Below are positions 26,454 to 34,023 of a stretch of DNA of 41,459 nucleotides, one piece after another; within the stretch, counting starts at the first letter, position 1, and every line of letters starts with the position of its first letter. This DNA is from CAWJEL01 sp964647255 (GTDB lineage: Bacteria > Chloroflexota > Anaerolineae > CG2-30-64-16). The notes below the pieces were generated by a model. That model ran no database searches, was not told where the DNA came from, and saw nothing but the letters and a program-made list of their open reading frames with translations. Made by a program: the position numbers and the translations under genes. The DNA lies in the NCBI GenBank assembly GCA_964647255.1, contig CAZYGI010000030.1, positions 1 through 41,459 on the forward strand. The letters run 5' to 3'.

Positions 26454-27209
26454 ATGGTCACGGCCAAACTGGAAGCGGTGCCGACGCAGATCCGCGCGCG
26501 CTGGTATCCGGGGTTCGCCTGGGTACAGAACGACGCCGCACCCTGGACGCCGCTGGCAAGGCCGCTGGCAGAGTCAACCGTCGCACTGGTCAGCACCTGC
26601 GGCCTTTATCGGGCCGATGTTCACGTGCCGTTCGACGCACACAACGACCTGGGCGATCCCTCCTTCCGCGAAATCCACGTGGACACGCCCCCCGATCGGC
26701 TCTGGATAGCGCACGCCCATTACGACCACCAGCACGTGGCGCAGGATTCCAACGTCGCTTTGCCCATCGCCCACTTCCAGCAGCTCGCAGCGACGGGCGT
26801 CATCGGCCAGCTTTACCCGTGGACGTACAGCTTCATGGGCTATCTGCCGGAGACAAAGCAACTGACCAACAAGACCGCGCCCAAAATGGCGCACCGGCTT
26901 GCCGCCGATGGGGTGCACGCGGCTTTTCTGACCCCCTGCTGACCGCTCTGCCAACAGTCCGTTGGACTGCTTGCCAGGGCCATCGAAGCAGCCGGAATCT
27001 CGACCGTGTGCGTTGTCATGAACCGGGAGATTGCCGGGAATGTGAAGCCTCCGCGTGCGCTCCGCGTTCAATTTCCCTACGGCGCGCCGTTGGGGCCGGC
27101 GGGGTCGCGCCCGACGCAGATGGCTGTGATCCGGGAGGCGCTGGACCTGCTGGAACATGCGACAGAACCCGGCGCCCTGGTCGAGTCGGAAATCGAATGG
27201 CCCGAATAG
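26454..27209 (+). CDS. PrdB/GrdB-like reductase subunit, selenoprotein with in-frame TGA
   Basis: Read through one TGA (26940-26942), this is a single 251-residue frame from ATG 26454 (AGGAG at 26442-26446). It matches the selenoprotein B family of glycine/sarcosine/betaine/D-proline reductases, closest by eye to PrdB: WTPLARPLAESTVALVST, GDPSFREI, YSFMGYLPETKQLTNKTAPKMAHRLAADGV. The TGA is codon 163 in TPC-Sec-PLC, aligning with the selenocysteine of the PrdB UxxC motif, with C166 as partner. After it, QQSVGLLARAIEAAGISTV and the C-terminus continue without another stop. A hairpin follows the TGA. Known PrdB reduces D-proline with a pyruvoyl partner subunit; no partner is in the window, so the substrate is open. 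Without Sec insertion a 162-residue truncated product would form. Confidence 0.85.
26952..26973 (+). promoter_or_regulatory. SECIS-like hairpin of the PrdB-like gene
   Basis: CAGTCC (26955-26960), loop GTT, GGACTG (26964-26969), extended by CAA/TTG with one bulged C. The GU-containing loop lies about 19 bases after the TGA, inside the range used by bacterial SECIS elements bound by SelB. Confidence 0.65.
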
Positions 27210-27240
27210 CAGCCAAGACTTACAGCATCAGGAGGTGGCA

Positions 27241-27495
27241 GTGAAGATCACAATCGAATTCTGCGTCGCTTGAAACTACACACCGAGAGCCGCCAGTATG
27301 GCGGAGTCGCTGATCACGACGTTCCGGCCGATCCTCAGCCAGAAGCACCCGATCGAGGAGATCGTGCTCATCCCGTCGGGCAATGGACGCTACGAGGTGA
27401 CCATTGACGGCGAGCTGGTCTACTCAAAGGCTGAGACCGGCGCACACACGACGAACGAATACATCATCCAGAAGGTGCGCACTCGACTCGGTTAA
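27241..27495 (+). CDS. SelW/Rdx-family selenoprotein with CxxU motif
   Basis: 84 residues from the GTG at 27241, which has a perfect AGGAGG at 27230-27235, reading through the TGA at 27271-27273. The start KITIEFCVA-Sec-NYTPRA matches the thioredoxin-like Rdx/SelW family, where CxxU (C8, U11) is the redox centre and YxPRA follows. The rest (AESLITTFRPIL, IEEIVLIPSGNGRYEVTIDGELVYSKAETG) is the standard continuation. Translation begun downstream of the TGA, for example at the ATG at 27298, would lack the active site. These proteins are small thiol/selenol redox proteins. A hairpin lies just after the TGA. It follows the PrdB-like selenoprotein by 31 bp in the same operon. Confidence 0.88.
27290..27304 (+). 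promoter_or_regulatory. SECIS-like hairpin of the SelW-like gene
   Basis: A perfect 5-bp stem CCGCC (27290-27294) / GGCGG (27300-27304) encloses AGTAT, which contains the GU needed for SelB recognition. It begins 16 bases after the TGA, as in other bacterial selenoprotein mRNAs. Confidence 0.6.
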
Positions 27496-27546
27496 GAATC
27501 TGCCAGCACGCTCGCACCTCGACCCTGTGTTTCCTGTGAGGCTGCC

Positions 27547-28866
27547 GTGCTTGACCTGTCTTTCATCATCACCATCGGGCTGATCTTCCTGGCGGCCCTG
27601 CTGGGCGCCTACTTTCGCTCGATGGTCAAAGATCGGTGTCTGGAGAACTGGGAGGGCTTCCACATTACGCTGGAGATGGCCAACGGAAAACTCATCTGGG
27701 GGGTGCTGCACCTGGAGACCTCCGGCATGGAGTTGGGCTACGAGACCACCGTCCAGGACGAAAAGCATATCGAATCCAGCTACCTGCTCTACAACTCAGA
27801 ATTCAAGGACATCCAGGCGCTTTACCGGTATGCCGACAGCCTGTCGGAGGAGCGCAAGTTGCGTCGTGCCCGCGATGTCGAACGCTCATTCCACCCGGGA
27901 CCGATTGCCCGGTTGGGCCGGGGCCTGCGGATCTTTCTCGGCACCGCCACAGATTCGTTAAATGAAGTCATCGGCGTGGTGCTCGGCCGTGTGCAAAAGA
28001 GCGGCGGCCGGTATCTGAGTGCGCAGGGGACGACCGCCCTGGGGAAACTCGGCGGCCAGGTCGTGGGCCAGGCCGGCACGACATATGATCCGCTGTTGGA
28101 ACGCTACATCGGGCAGCGCGTGGTCGCTGAGCTAGCGGAAGGCAACGAGGTCCACGAACACGTCGGCGTTTTCAAGAACTACTCGACGGACTTCATCGAA
28201 ATCCTGGACGTGCAGTACCCGCAGCGCCAGACGTTGACGCTGGATGCGGACGGCAGCTACCATTCGGACCGCGTCGCGGCCGTCCACCGCGACGGCCGGC
28301 TGGAGGTGAGCAATCATGACGATTGGCCCATCCTGGTTGTCTCCGTGATGACGGGCGATCAAGAAGAACACATCAACGCCGTCGTAGACACCGGCGAGAC
28401 CCTGGAGCTCCATCTGGCGCAGCCGGCGGCGGCGCAGCCAAAGCTGAACCTGCAGGTGGTGCGCGAGTTGGACATGATTCTGCCGCGCCATCGGGCCGTG
28501 GTGCGCCATCGCGCCGAGGCCGGCGAGCATGCGACACTCTCCGACGCCTTAATCGGCATCGTGTTCGATGTCGGCCTGGCGCTCTCCGGGGACGACGCCG
28601 AACAGGCGCGCGAGATCCGGCTGCGCGACGAGTTGAAACGCAATCCCCTGGATGCCCTGGCCGCGGCGAACCTGGGCCGGCACCTGCTCCAGCAGGGCAA
28701 GCTGCGGGAAGCCGAGACGTTCTTGCGCCAGGCCCTCGCGGCGCCCTATTCGCTCCCGGATGGCGGCCGCCGCGTGACGATGGAGTTGAAGGAAGTCGAG
28801 CGCCGCTTGTGGGTTGAGGGAGGTCACCTGACGGCGCTGCCCGATGCGCGCCCTCCCATTCTTTGA
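27547..28866 (+). CDS. Membrane-anchored protein with C-terminal TPR-like repeat, function unknown
   Basis: 439 residues from the GTG at 27547, with TGAGG about 6 bases before. I do not recognise the family. Residues 5-24 form one N-terminal membrane helix (FIITIGLIFLAALLGAYF), followed by a beta-rich region (WEGFHITLEMANGKLIWGVL), a central helical section, and a second beta-rich region (IEILDVQYPQRQTLTLDADG). The last 80 residues carry a TPR-like pair (DALAAANLGRHLLQQGKLREAETFLRQAL). It begins 51 bp after the SelW-like gene and is followed 37 bp later by the PrsW-like gene in the same direction, so it is likely in the same transcript. Confidence 0.6.
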   Translation: MLDLSFIITIGLIFLAALLGAYFRSMVKDRCLENWEGFHITLEMANGKLIWGVLHLETSGMELGYETTVQDEKHIESSYLLYNSEFKDIQALYRYADSLSEERKLRRARDVERSFHPGPIARLGRGLRIFLGTATDSLNEVIGVVLGRVQKSGGRYLSAQGTTALGKLGGQVVGQAGTTYDPLLERYIGQRVVAELAEGNEVHEHVGVFKNYSTDFIEILDVQYPQRQTLTLDADGSYHSDRVAAVHRDGRLEVSNHDDWPILVVSVMTGDQEEHINAVVDTGETLELHLAQPAAAQPKLNLQVVRELDMILPRHRAVVRHRAEAGEHATLSDALIGIVFDVGLALSGDDAEQAREIRLRDELKRNPLDALAAANLGRHLLQQGKLREAETFLRQALAAPYSLPDGGRRVTMELKEVERRLWVEGGHLTALPDARPPIL

Positions 28867-28903
28867 GTGCCGTTTGTGTTTTCTTGCGGAAGGAGGAACC
28901 GCC

Positions 28904-29830
28904 ATGCCGGATACCATTTGCTGTGTCTGCAATTCGCCCATCCAGGGAGAGGTCAAGACCGTGGGCGGACGGAATTTCTGCGAACGCCACTACGCCAAAT
29001 TCACGGCGCATCGCGGCGGGATGTGGGGCGCCACCCTGGCCCTCATCCTGGGATTGGTCGCCTTCGTCGTGCTCATCTTCCTGCTGGCGCCGCTGTTCCG
29101 CGGGACGTTAAGCGGCGCGGCGCTGTTGGCGGCCGGGATCATCCTGGCGCTGGTGCCGGCGCTCGTCTGGCTGGCGGTGTTCGATCAGCAAGACCAGATG
29201 GAGCCTGAGCCGAAGGGCTACATTGCGGGCGTCTTCCTCCTCGGTGCGCTCGCGGCGGCTGCCATCGGCCAGCCGTTGATCCAGGACATCTTCCAGGTGA
29301 ACGCGTGGGCGAGCGACAACCTGTGGCTTAAGCTGCTCGCCGGCGTCACCGTCGTCGGCGCGACGCAGGAGTTCCTCAAGTACGCGGCCGTGCGCTACAG
29401 CGTCTTCCGGAGCCCCGAATTCGACGAACGGGTGGACGGCATCATCTACGGCGCCGCGGCCGGGCTGGGCTACGCCACGATGCTCAACATCAGCTATGTG
29501 GTGGGCCACGGCGGCGTGGACCTGGGCGTGGGCGCGATCCGCTGCGCGGTGACAGCGCTGGCACAGGCCAGCTTTGCCGGCGTGACCGGCTACTTCCTCG
29601 GCCGGGCGAAGTTCGAAGCGCGCGGCCCGCTCTGGCTGCCCGCGGGGATCCTCCTGGCCGCACTTCTGAACGGCCTCGTCACCGTCCTCCTGGGTGAAGT
29701 CTCGCGCACGGGGCTGCGCGCGACGCCGATCAACGGCCTGCCCCTGGCCGCGGTGGTTGCTGCGCTGACGTTTGCGGCGCTCTTCTTGCTCATCCGGCGG
29801 CTGAACCGCGCCGCCGTCGCGGCCGCGTGA
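28904..29830 (+). CDS. PrsW-like membrane protein with N-terminal zinc-finger-like motif
   Basis: 308 residues from ATG 28904, with GGAGGAA upstream. Residues 6-29 (CCVCNSPIQG...NFCERH) look like a small treble-clef zinc site. Eight or so membrane helices follow. The PrsW family, which cleaves anti-sigma factors, is recognised from TQEFLK (canonical EExxK), DERVDGIIYGAAAGLGYAT and the ALAQASFAGVTGYFLG helix. Key positions differ: the first Glu of EExxK is Q155, the Glu of the GFAxxEN motif is L194, and the expected His before A-x-F is Q221. Proteolytic activity is therefore doubtful and it may be a pseudoprotease. Its stop overlaps GTG codons just ahead of the next gene. Confidence 0.7.
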   Translation: MPDTICCVCNSPIQGEVKTVGGRNFCERHYAKFTAHRGGMWGATLALILGLVAFVVLIFLLAPLFRGTLSGAALLAAGIILALVPALVWLAVFDQQDQMEPEPKGYIAGVFLLGALAAAAIGQPLIQDIFQVNAWASDNLWLKLLAGVTVVGATQEFLKYAAVRYSVFRSPEFDERVDGIIYGAAAGLGYATMLNISYVVGHGGVDLGVGAIRCAVTALAQASFAGVTGYFLGRAKFEARGPLWLPAGILLAALLNGLVTVLLGEVSRTGLRATPINGLPLAAVVAALTFAALFLLIRRLNRAAVAAA

Positions 29831-29841
29831 TGGGAGGTGCT

Positions 29842-30462
29842 ATGATGACCGTGGACACAACAGTCAATCCCCGCACCGCGACGCCCAACAGCGCGGCGCG
29901 CGGGCAAGAACCGGAGTGGGTGGTCTGGCTCACCGTGCTGGTGCTGCTGGCGATCGGCGCCGCGGCGGGCTTCGTGGTAACTCACCGCACTGCTACCTAC
30001 AGCCAGGCCGGCGCCACCTTCCAGTATCCCGCTGACTGGATCGCCTGGACGGATGAAGACCCGGCGGTGATCGCGGCCGTGGGCGAATCCATTGATCGCG
30101 GCCCCTTCTCGGCCAGCGTCCGCATCCGCCGGCTGCCGGTGAGCGACATCAGCACGGCGGCGCAGAACCTGGGCGACCTGGCGCTGAAATGGAGCGATAG
30201 CCAGGCGGGTGCGCTCACCGGCTATCGGGTGTTGAACATCGAGCCGACGTCGGTTGGCGGGCGCAGTGCGGTGAAACTGGCGTACGCCTACGTGGCCGAC
30301 GTGGGCGGCCCGCGCAGCCTCCCCATCGTCGCGCGCGGGGAAGACATCCTGTTGATGCACGGCGACCAGGCGCAAATCATCACCTGGCGCGCCGCTGCCG
30401 ACGACTACGACCACCAGGCGCCGATCTGGCAGCGTATCCTGGCCTCGCTGAAGCTCGGGTAG
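29842..30462 (+). CDS. Single-pass membrane-anchored protein, function unknown
   Basis: 206 residues from the ATG at 29842, which follows GGGAGGT (29832-29838); a GTG at 29827 overlapping the previous stop is less likely. One membrane helix (about 27-46, VVWLTVLVLLAIGAAAGFVV) is followed by an extracellular domain starting YSQAGATFQYPADWIAW, a pattern shared by PsbP-like or lipoprotein-type domains that read FxxPxxW. No catalytic motif is seen. It ends 12 bp before the protease gene and could act with it at the cell surface. Confidence 0.6.
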   Translation: MMTVDTTVNPRTATPNSAARGQEPEWVVWLTVLVLLAIGAAAGFVVTHRTATYSQAGATFQYPADWIAWTDEDPAVIAAVGESIDRGPFSASVRIRRLPVSDISTAAQNLGDLALKWSDSQAGALTGYRVLNIEPTSVGGRSAVKLAYAYVADVGGPRSLPIVARGEDILLMHGDQAQIITWRAAADDYDHQAPIWQRILASLKLG

Positions 30463-30474
30463 GAGGATTGACCG

Positions 30475-32037
30475 ATGAAAACACGCGCTTCTCTGATCAC
30501 CCTGCTCATCCTCGTCACCCTGCTGGCGGGCCTCATGGCGGGCACGGCCTCGGCCCAACTGAGCAAGGACGCGCGGCAGAACATGCTGCGTGCCTCGGTC
30601 AAGCTGATGACGCCGTTTGACGCCGATCCGAACGGCGGCAGCCTCTGTTCGGGCACCATGCTGACGACCGACGGCTACATCCTGTCCAACTTCCACTGCA
30701 TCGGCTACGCCGAGGGCGAGCGCGACCAGACCCTGGATTCGCTGGGCCTCAAGCCGGGCGACCTGTACAACAAGAAGGGCCTGTCGGTGGTCGCGATCAC
30801 CGACAACCCCCGCCAGTTGCCCGTGCCCACCTACATCGCCCAGGTCGTCAAGGCCGACGCCACCATTGACCTGTCGGTGTTGAAAATCGTCGCCTATTAC
30901 AACAGCAAGCAGAAGCTCCCGGCCAAGCTGCCGGTGGTCACCATGCCCGTCGCCGACTCGGAGCAGGTGGAGACGCTGGATGAGGTATTCGTCATCGGGT
31001 ATCCCGGCATCGCCGGCGACACCGTCACCGCCACCGACGGCAAGATTTCCGGGTTCATTGACGAAAACAACGATGGTGTGACGGACTGGCTGAAGACCGA
31101 CGTGCTGGTGAACCAGGGCAACAGCGGCGGCTCGGCCGTGAACGACAAGGGCGAGCTGATCGGCATCCCCACGGCCCGCCTGCAGGACGAGAGCGGCAAC
31201 GTCATCTACCTGATCCGGCCGGTCAATTTCGCCGCGCCGTACATCGCGGCCGCGCAGAAAGCCGGCGGCAGCTCAGGGGATGTGGGTGCGACACCCACCA
31301 CCCCCGTAACGCCTCCCGCGCTGACCATGACCAGCCAGAACTTCGGTGCGCTGGTTTTCGGCACGGGTTTCAACGAAAAGACGGGCGTCACGGGCGAAGG
31401 CGTTGATTTTCCCAGCGGCACGAACGAGATCCATGCGGGCGTCCCCTACCAGAACATGCGCGACGGGACGGCCTGGGGCTACATGTGGCAGCTCGACGGC
31501 CAGGATGCGACCGGGAAGGACAAGCTCAAGTGGAGCTTCGGCAAGAGCGGCGTGCTGGATCTCTACCTGAAGGGCAAGAACGGGCTATCGGACGGCAGCT
31601 ACAACCTCCAGGTGTTCCTGAACGGCAAGCTGGCGCAGGAAGGCCAGTTCACGGTCGGGCAAACGGCCGAGCCGTTGACGCCGGCGAAGCCTGCGGTGGA
31701 TGCCGGCAGCGGCGTCGTGCTGGCCGGCCAAATCCTGGATGCCAGCACCAAGCGGCCGATCAAGGGCGCGGTCATCGTCTTCCTGAAGCCCGGCGCAACG
31801 GTGGACGACTTCGACGCCGACAAAAGCCAGGACAAGGCGGACACCGTCTATTCCTACGGCGTCGCCGCCGCGGACGGCGCCTTCACCCTCGACACGCCGC
31901 TGGCGCGCGGTGAAGTCTACAGCGCGATCGTCGGCGCCAAGGGATACCAGCGCATCGCGGAGGACGACGCCATCGAGATCACCCAGGACGACCCAGACTA
32001 CATCGAGCTGGACCCGATCGAGTTGGATCGGCAATAG
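30475..32037 (+). CDS. Secreted trypsin-like serine protease with carboxypeptidase-regulatory-like C-terminal domain
   Basis: 520 residues from ATG 30475 with GGAGGATTG upstream. Residues 1-27 are a signal peptide ending TASA. The chymotrypsin-fold triad is complete: H74 (SNFHCI), D132 (TIDLSVLKI) and S217 (NQGNSGGSAV), as in Deg/HtrA-type proteases, but no PDZ domain follows. A middle beta domain (about 280-400) is followed by a domain starting VLAGQILDASTKRPIKGAVIVFLKPGA (about 415-515), a carboxypeptidase-regulatory-like fold often used for surface attachment or stability. C58 and C75 could form a disulfide. A hairpin terminator-like structure follows the stop. Confidence 0.88.
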   Translation: MKTRASLITLLILVTLLAGLMAGTASAQLSKDARQNMLRASVKLMTPFDADPNGGSLCSGTMLTTDGYILSNFHCIGYAEGERDQTLDSLGLKPGDLYNKKGLSVVAITDNPRQLPVPTYIAQVVKADATIDLSVLKIVAYYNSKQKLPAKLPVVTMPVADSEQVETLDEVFVIGYPGIAGDTVTATDGKISGFIDENNDGVTDWLKTDVLVNQGNSGGSAVNDKGELIGIPTARLQDESGNVIYLIRPVNFAAPYIAAAQKAGGSSGDVGATPTTPVTPPALTMTSQNFGALVFGTGFNEKTGVTGEGVDFPSGTNEIHAGVPYQNMRDGTAWGYMWQLDGQDATGKDKLKWSFGKSGVLDLYLKGKNGLSDGSYNLQVFLNGKLAQEGQFTVGQTAEPLTPAKPAVDAGSGVVLAGQILDASTKRPIKGAVIVFLKPGATVDDFDADKSQDKADTVYSYGVAAADGAFTLDTPLARGEVYSAIVGAKGYQRIAEDDAIEITQDDPDYIELDPIELDRQ

Positions 32038-32061
32038 GCTGAATACGGCACGACACGGAGG

Positions 32062-32107
32062 CCACGGATACACGGACGGCGGCGCACGCCGATCCCGGTA
32101 TCCGTGG
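32062..32107 (+). terminator. Terminator-like inverted repeat after the protease gene
   Basis: CCACGGATAC (32062-32071) pairs with GTATCCGTGG (32098-32107), with a GC-rich inner region that can also fold, followed by TTTT. The long loop makes it either an unusual terminator or an interspersed repeat of the ACGGATACACGG type. Confidence 0.45.
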
Positions 32108-32397
32108 TTTTCGCGTCGGGCGCTGGCAGATTGCCCCGCTTGAACGAAGCGCGCCACATCCTCTGTCGAGCGCGCGCGCTCCCGTTTTGGTCACATACTC
32201 GTCTGGAACGGAAGGTTTGTCATAAGAAAGGCGGTGTGCTAGAATCGGTGGCATTGTAAGAGGCCCAAGAGCCGGGCACCGCAGCCGCATTGCAGCACGC
32301 TTGTTCAAGAGATTAAATGAGGCCGCCGTCCCCTTTTCTTGGGACCGCGGCCGTTTCGTTTGCTCTCGGCACAACTCTATCGAGGAGCGCCACCTTC
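32108..32397 (+). promoter_or_regulatory. Leader region and promoter of the type I RM operon
   Basis: TTGTCA (32217-32222), 17 bp, TAGAAT (32240-32245) form a good promoter about 150 bases ahead of the hsdM ATG at 32398. The long leader between them holds no clear small gene. The RBS for hsdM is GAGGAG at 32382-32387. Nothing else could be supported in 32108-32216. Confidence 0.45.
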
Positions 32398-34023
32398 ATG
32401 GCCCGCACCCGCAAGACCACGCCGACCTACACTGCAACGCCTGGGGGCGCTTCCCTGCCCACTCTCACCAAAGAACTGTGGCAGGCCGCAGTCAACCTGC
32501 GCGGCTCCATCGAGCCGGCCGACTACAAACGCTACGTCCTGCCGCTGATTTTCCTGCGCTTCCTCTCGCTGCGCTACGAGCGGCGGCGGAGCGAGCTGGA
32601 GGGGCTGATCCGGGAGCCGTCCAGCGAATACTACGCCGACACTGCCGCGCTGGACGATCCCGACGAGTACCGCAGCGCGGGCGCGTTCGTGGTTCCCGAA
32701 GAGGCGCGCTGGGAAAACATCCGCGCGGCCGCCCAGGCCGACGACATCAAGATCCGGCTCGACAACATCCTGCGCCTGCTGGAGGATCGCTTTCCCGACG
32801 ATCTGCGCGGGCTGCTGCCGCCGGTCTATGCGGGTTCCAACCTCGACCGGGAAAACGTGGCCGGGCTGATCAACCTCTTCTCCAAGGACGCGTTCAGCGC
32901 CAAGTACGGCGGCGAGGATGTGTTGGGCCGGGTCTACGAGTACTTCATCGGCGAGTTCGCCTCGTCGGAGGGGAAACGGGGCGGCGAATACTTCACCCCG
33001 CGCAGCATCGTGCAACTGCTGGTGGCGATGCTGGAGCCGGAGTCCGGCAAGGTCTTCGATCCGTGCTGTGGGTCGGGCGGGATGTTCGTGCAGTCCGACC
33101 TCTTCGCCCACCACAGCGGCAACCTGTCGTTCTACGGCCAGGAGAGCAAGGACTTCACCTACCGGCTGTGCCGCATGAACCTCTTCATCCACGGCATCCG
33201 CGGCGACATCCGGCTGGGCAACTCGTACAGCGACGACAAACACGCCGACCTGCGCGCCGATTTCATCCTGGCGAACCCGCCGTTCAACGATGGCGCCAAG
33301 GGGGAGAACGGCTGGGGCGCGGACAAGATCCCAGACAAGGACCCGCGGCTGCTGATCGGCGGCGAACCGATGCCGCTCTCGGCCCGCAACGCCAACACGA
33401 TGTGGATCATGCACTTCCTCCACCACCTGCGGGAGGGCGGCACGGCCGGCTTCGTGATGGCGACCGGCGAGCTGAGCAACAGCGAGACCGCCCGCCTCCA
33501 GGTGCGCCAGGCGTTGGTGGAGCACGACGCGGTAGATTGCATCGTGCAGCTCACCGGGCAACTGTTCGCCAACACCCAGATCCCCTGCACCCTCTGGTTC
33601 CTCTCCAAGAGCCGCGACGGCGGCCACGGCTTCCGCAGACGCCGGGGCGAGATCCTCTTCATAGACGGCCGCAAGCTCGGCGCGTTGATCCAAGGGTCGC
33701 GGAAGCAGAAGGAGCTGACGGACGAGGAGATCGAGCGGGTGGCGGTCGTCTACCGGACCTTCCGGCGCACGGGGCAGCCGGACGCGGTCGCGGGGTTCTG
33801 CCGGGTCGCGACGATTGACGAGGTGCGGGAGCACAAGTACGCGCTGACGCCGGGGCGGTACGTGGGGTCGCCGGATGGAGATGAGGACGAGGAGGCGGTC
33901 GAGGAGAAGCTGCCGCGGCTGGCAGCACAACTGGCGGAGCAGTTTGCGGAGAGTCGTCGCCTGGAAGCCGCCATCCGAGACAACCTGCTCAAGGAGCTGG
34001 GATATGGCCTTTCGGAACAATGA
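32398..34023 (+). CDS. hsdM: Type I restriction-modification system, methyltransferase (M) subunit
   Basis: 541 residues from the ATG at 32398; an in-frame ATG at 32317 lacks an RBS and adds 27 unrelated residues. The N-terminal HsdM helical domain (LTKELWQAAVNLRGSIEPADYKRYVL) is followed by GEYFTPR (196-202), AdoMet motif I DPCCGSGG (221-228) and the catalytic NPPF (293-296) of N6-adenine methylases. With two M and one S subunits it methylates one adenine in each half of a bipartite site and guides the R subunit. Its last 20 bp overlap the fic gene. The first gene of a five-gene operon. Confidence 0.95.
   Translation: MARTRKTTPTYTATPGGASLPTLTKELWQAAVNLRGSIEPADYKRYVLPLIFLRFLSLRYERRRSELEGLIREPSSEYYADTAALDDPDEYRSAGAFVVPEEARWENIRAAAQADDIKIRLDNILRLLEDRFPDDLRGLLPPVYAGSNLDRENVAGLINLFSKDAFSAKYGGEDVLGRVYEYFIGEFASSEGKRGGEYFTPRSIVQLLVAMLEPESGKVFDPCCGSGGMFVQSDLFAHHSGNLSFYGQESKDFTYRLCRMNLFIHGIRGDIRLGNSYSDDKHADLRADFILANPPFNDGAKGENGWGADKIPDKDPRLLIGGEPMPLSARNANTMWIMHFLHHLREGGTAGFVMATGELSNSETARLQVRQALVEHDAVDCIVQLTGQLFANTQIPCTLWFLSKSRDGGHGFRRRRGEILFIDGRKLGALIQGSRKQKELTDEEIERVAVVYRTFRRTGQPDAVAGFCRVATIDEVREHKYALTPGRYVGSPDGDEDEEAVEEKLPRLAAQLAEQFAESRRLEAAIRDNLLKELGYGLSEQ

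Noticed and set aside
26940..26942. Nonsense mutation making the PrdB-like gene a pseudogene
   Set aside because: The TGA falls at the known Sec position, is followed by a Cys at the +3 residue and a hairpin, and the frame continues cleanly; the next gene shows the same pattern.
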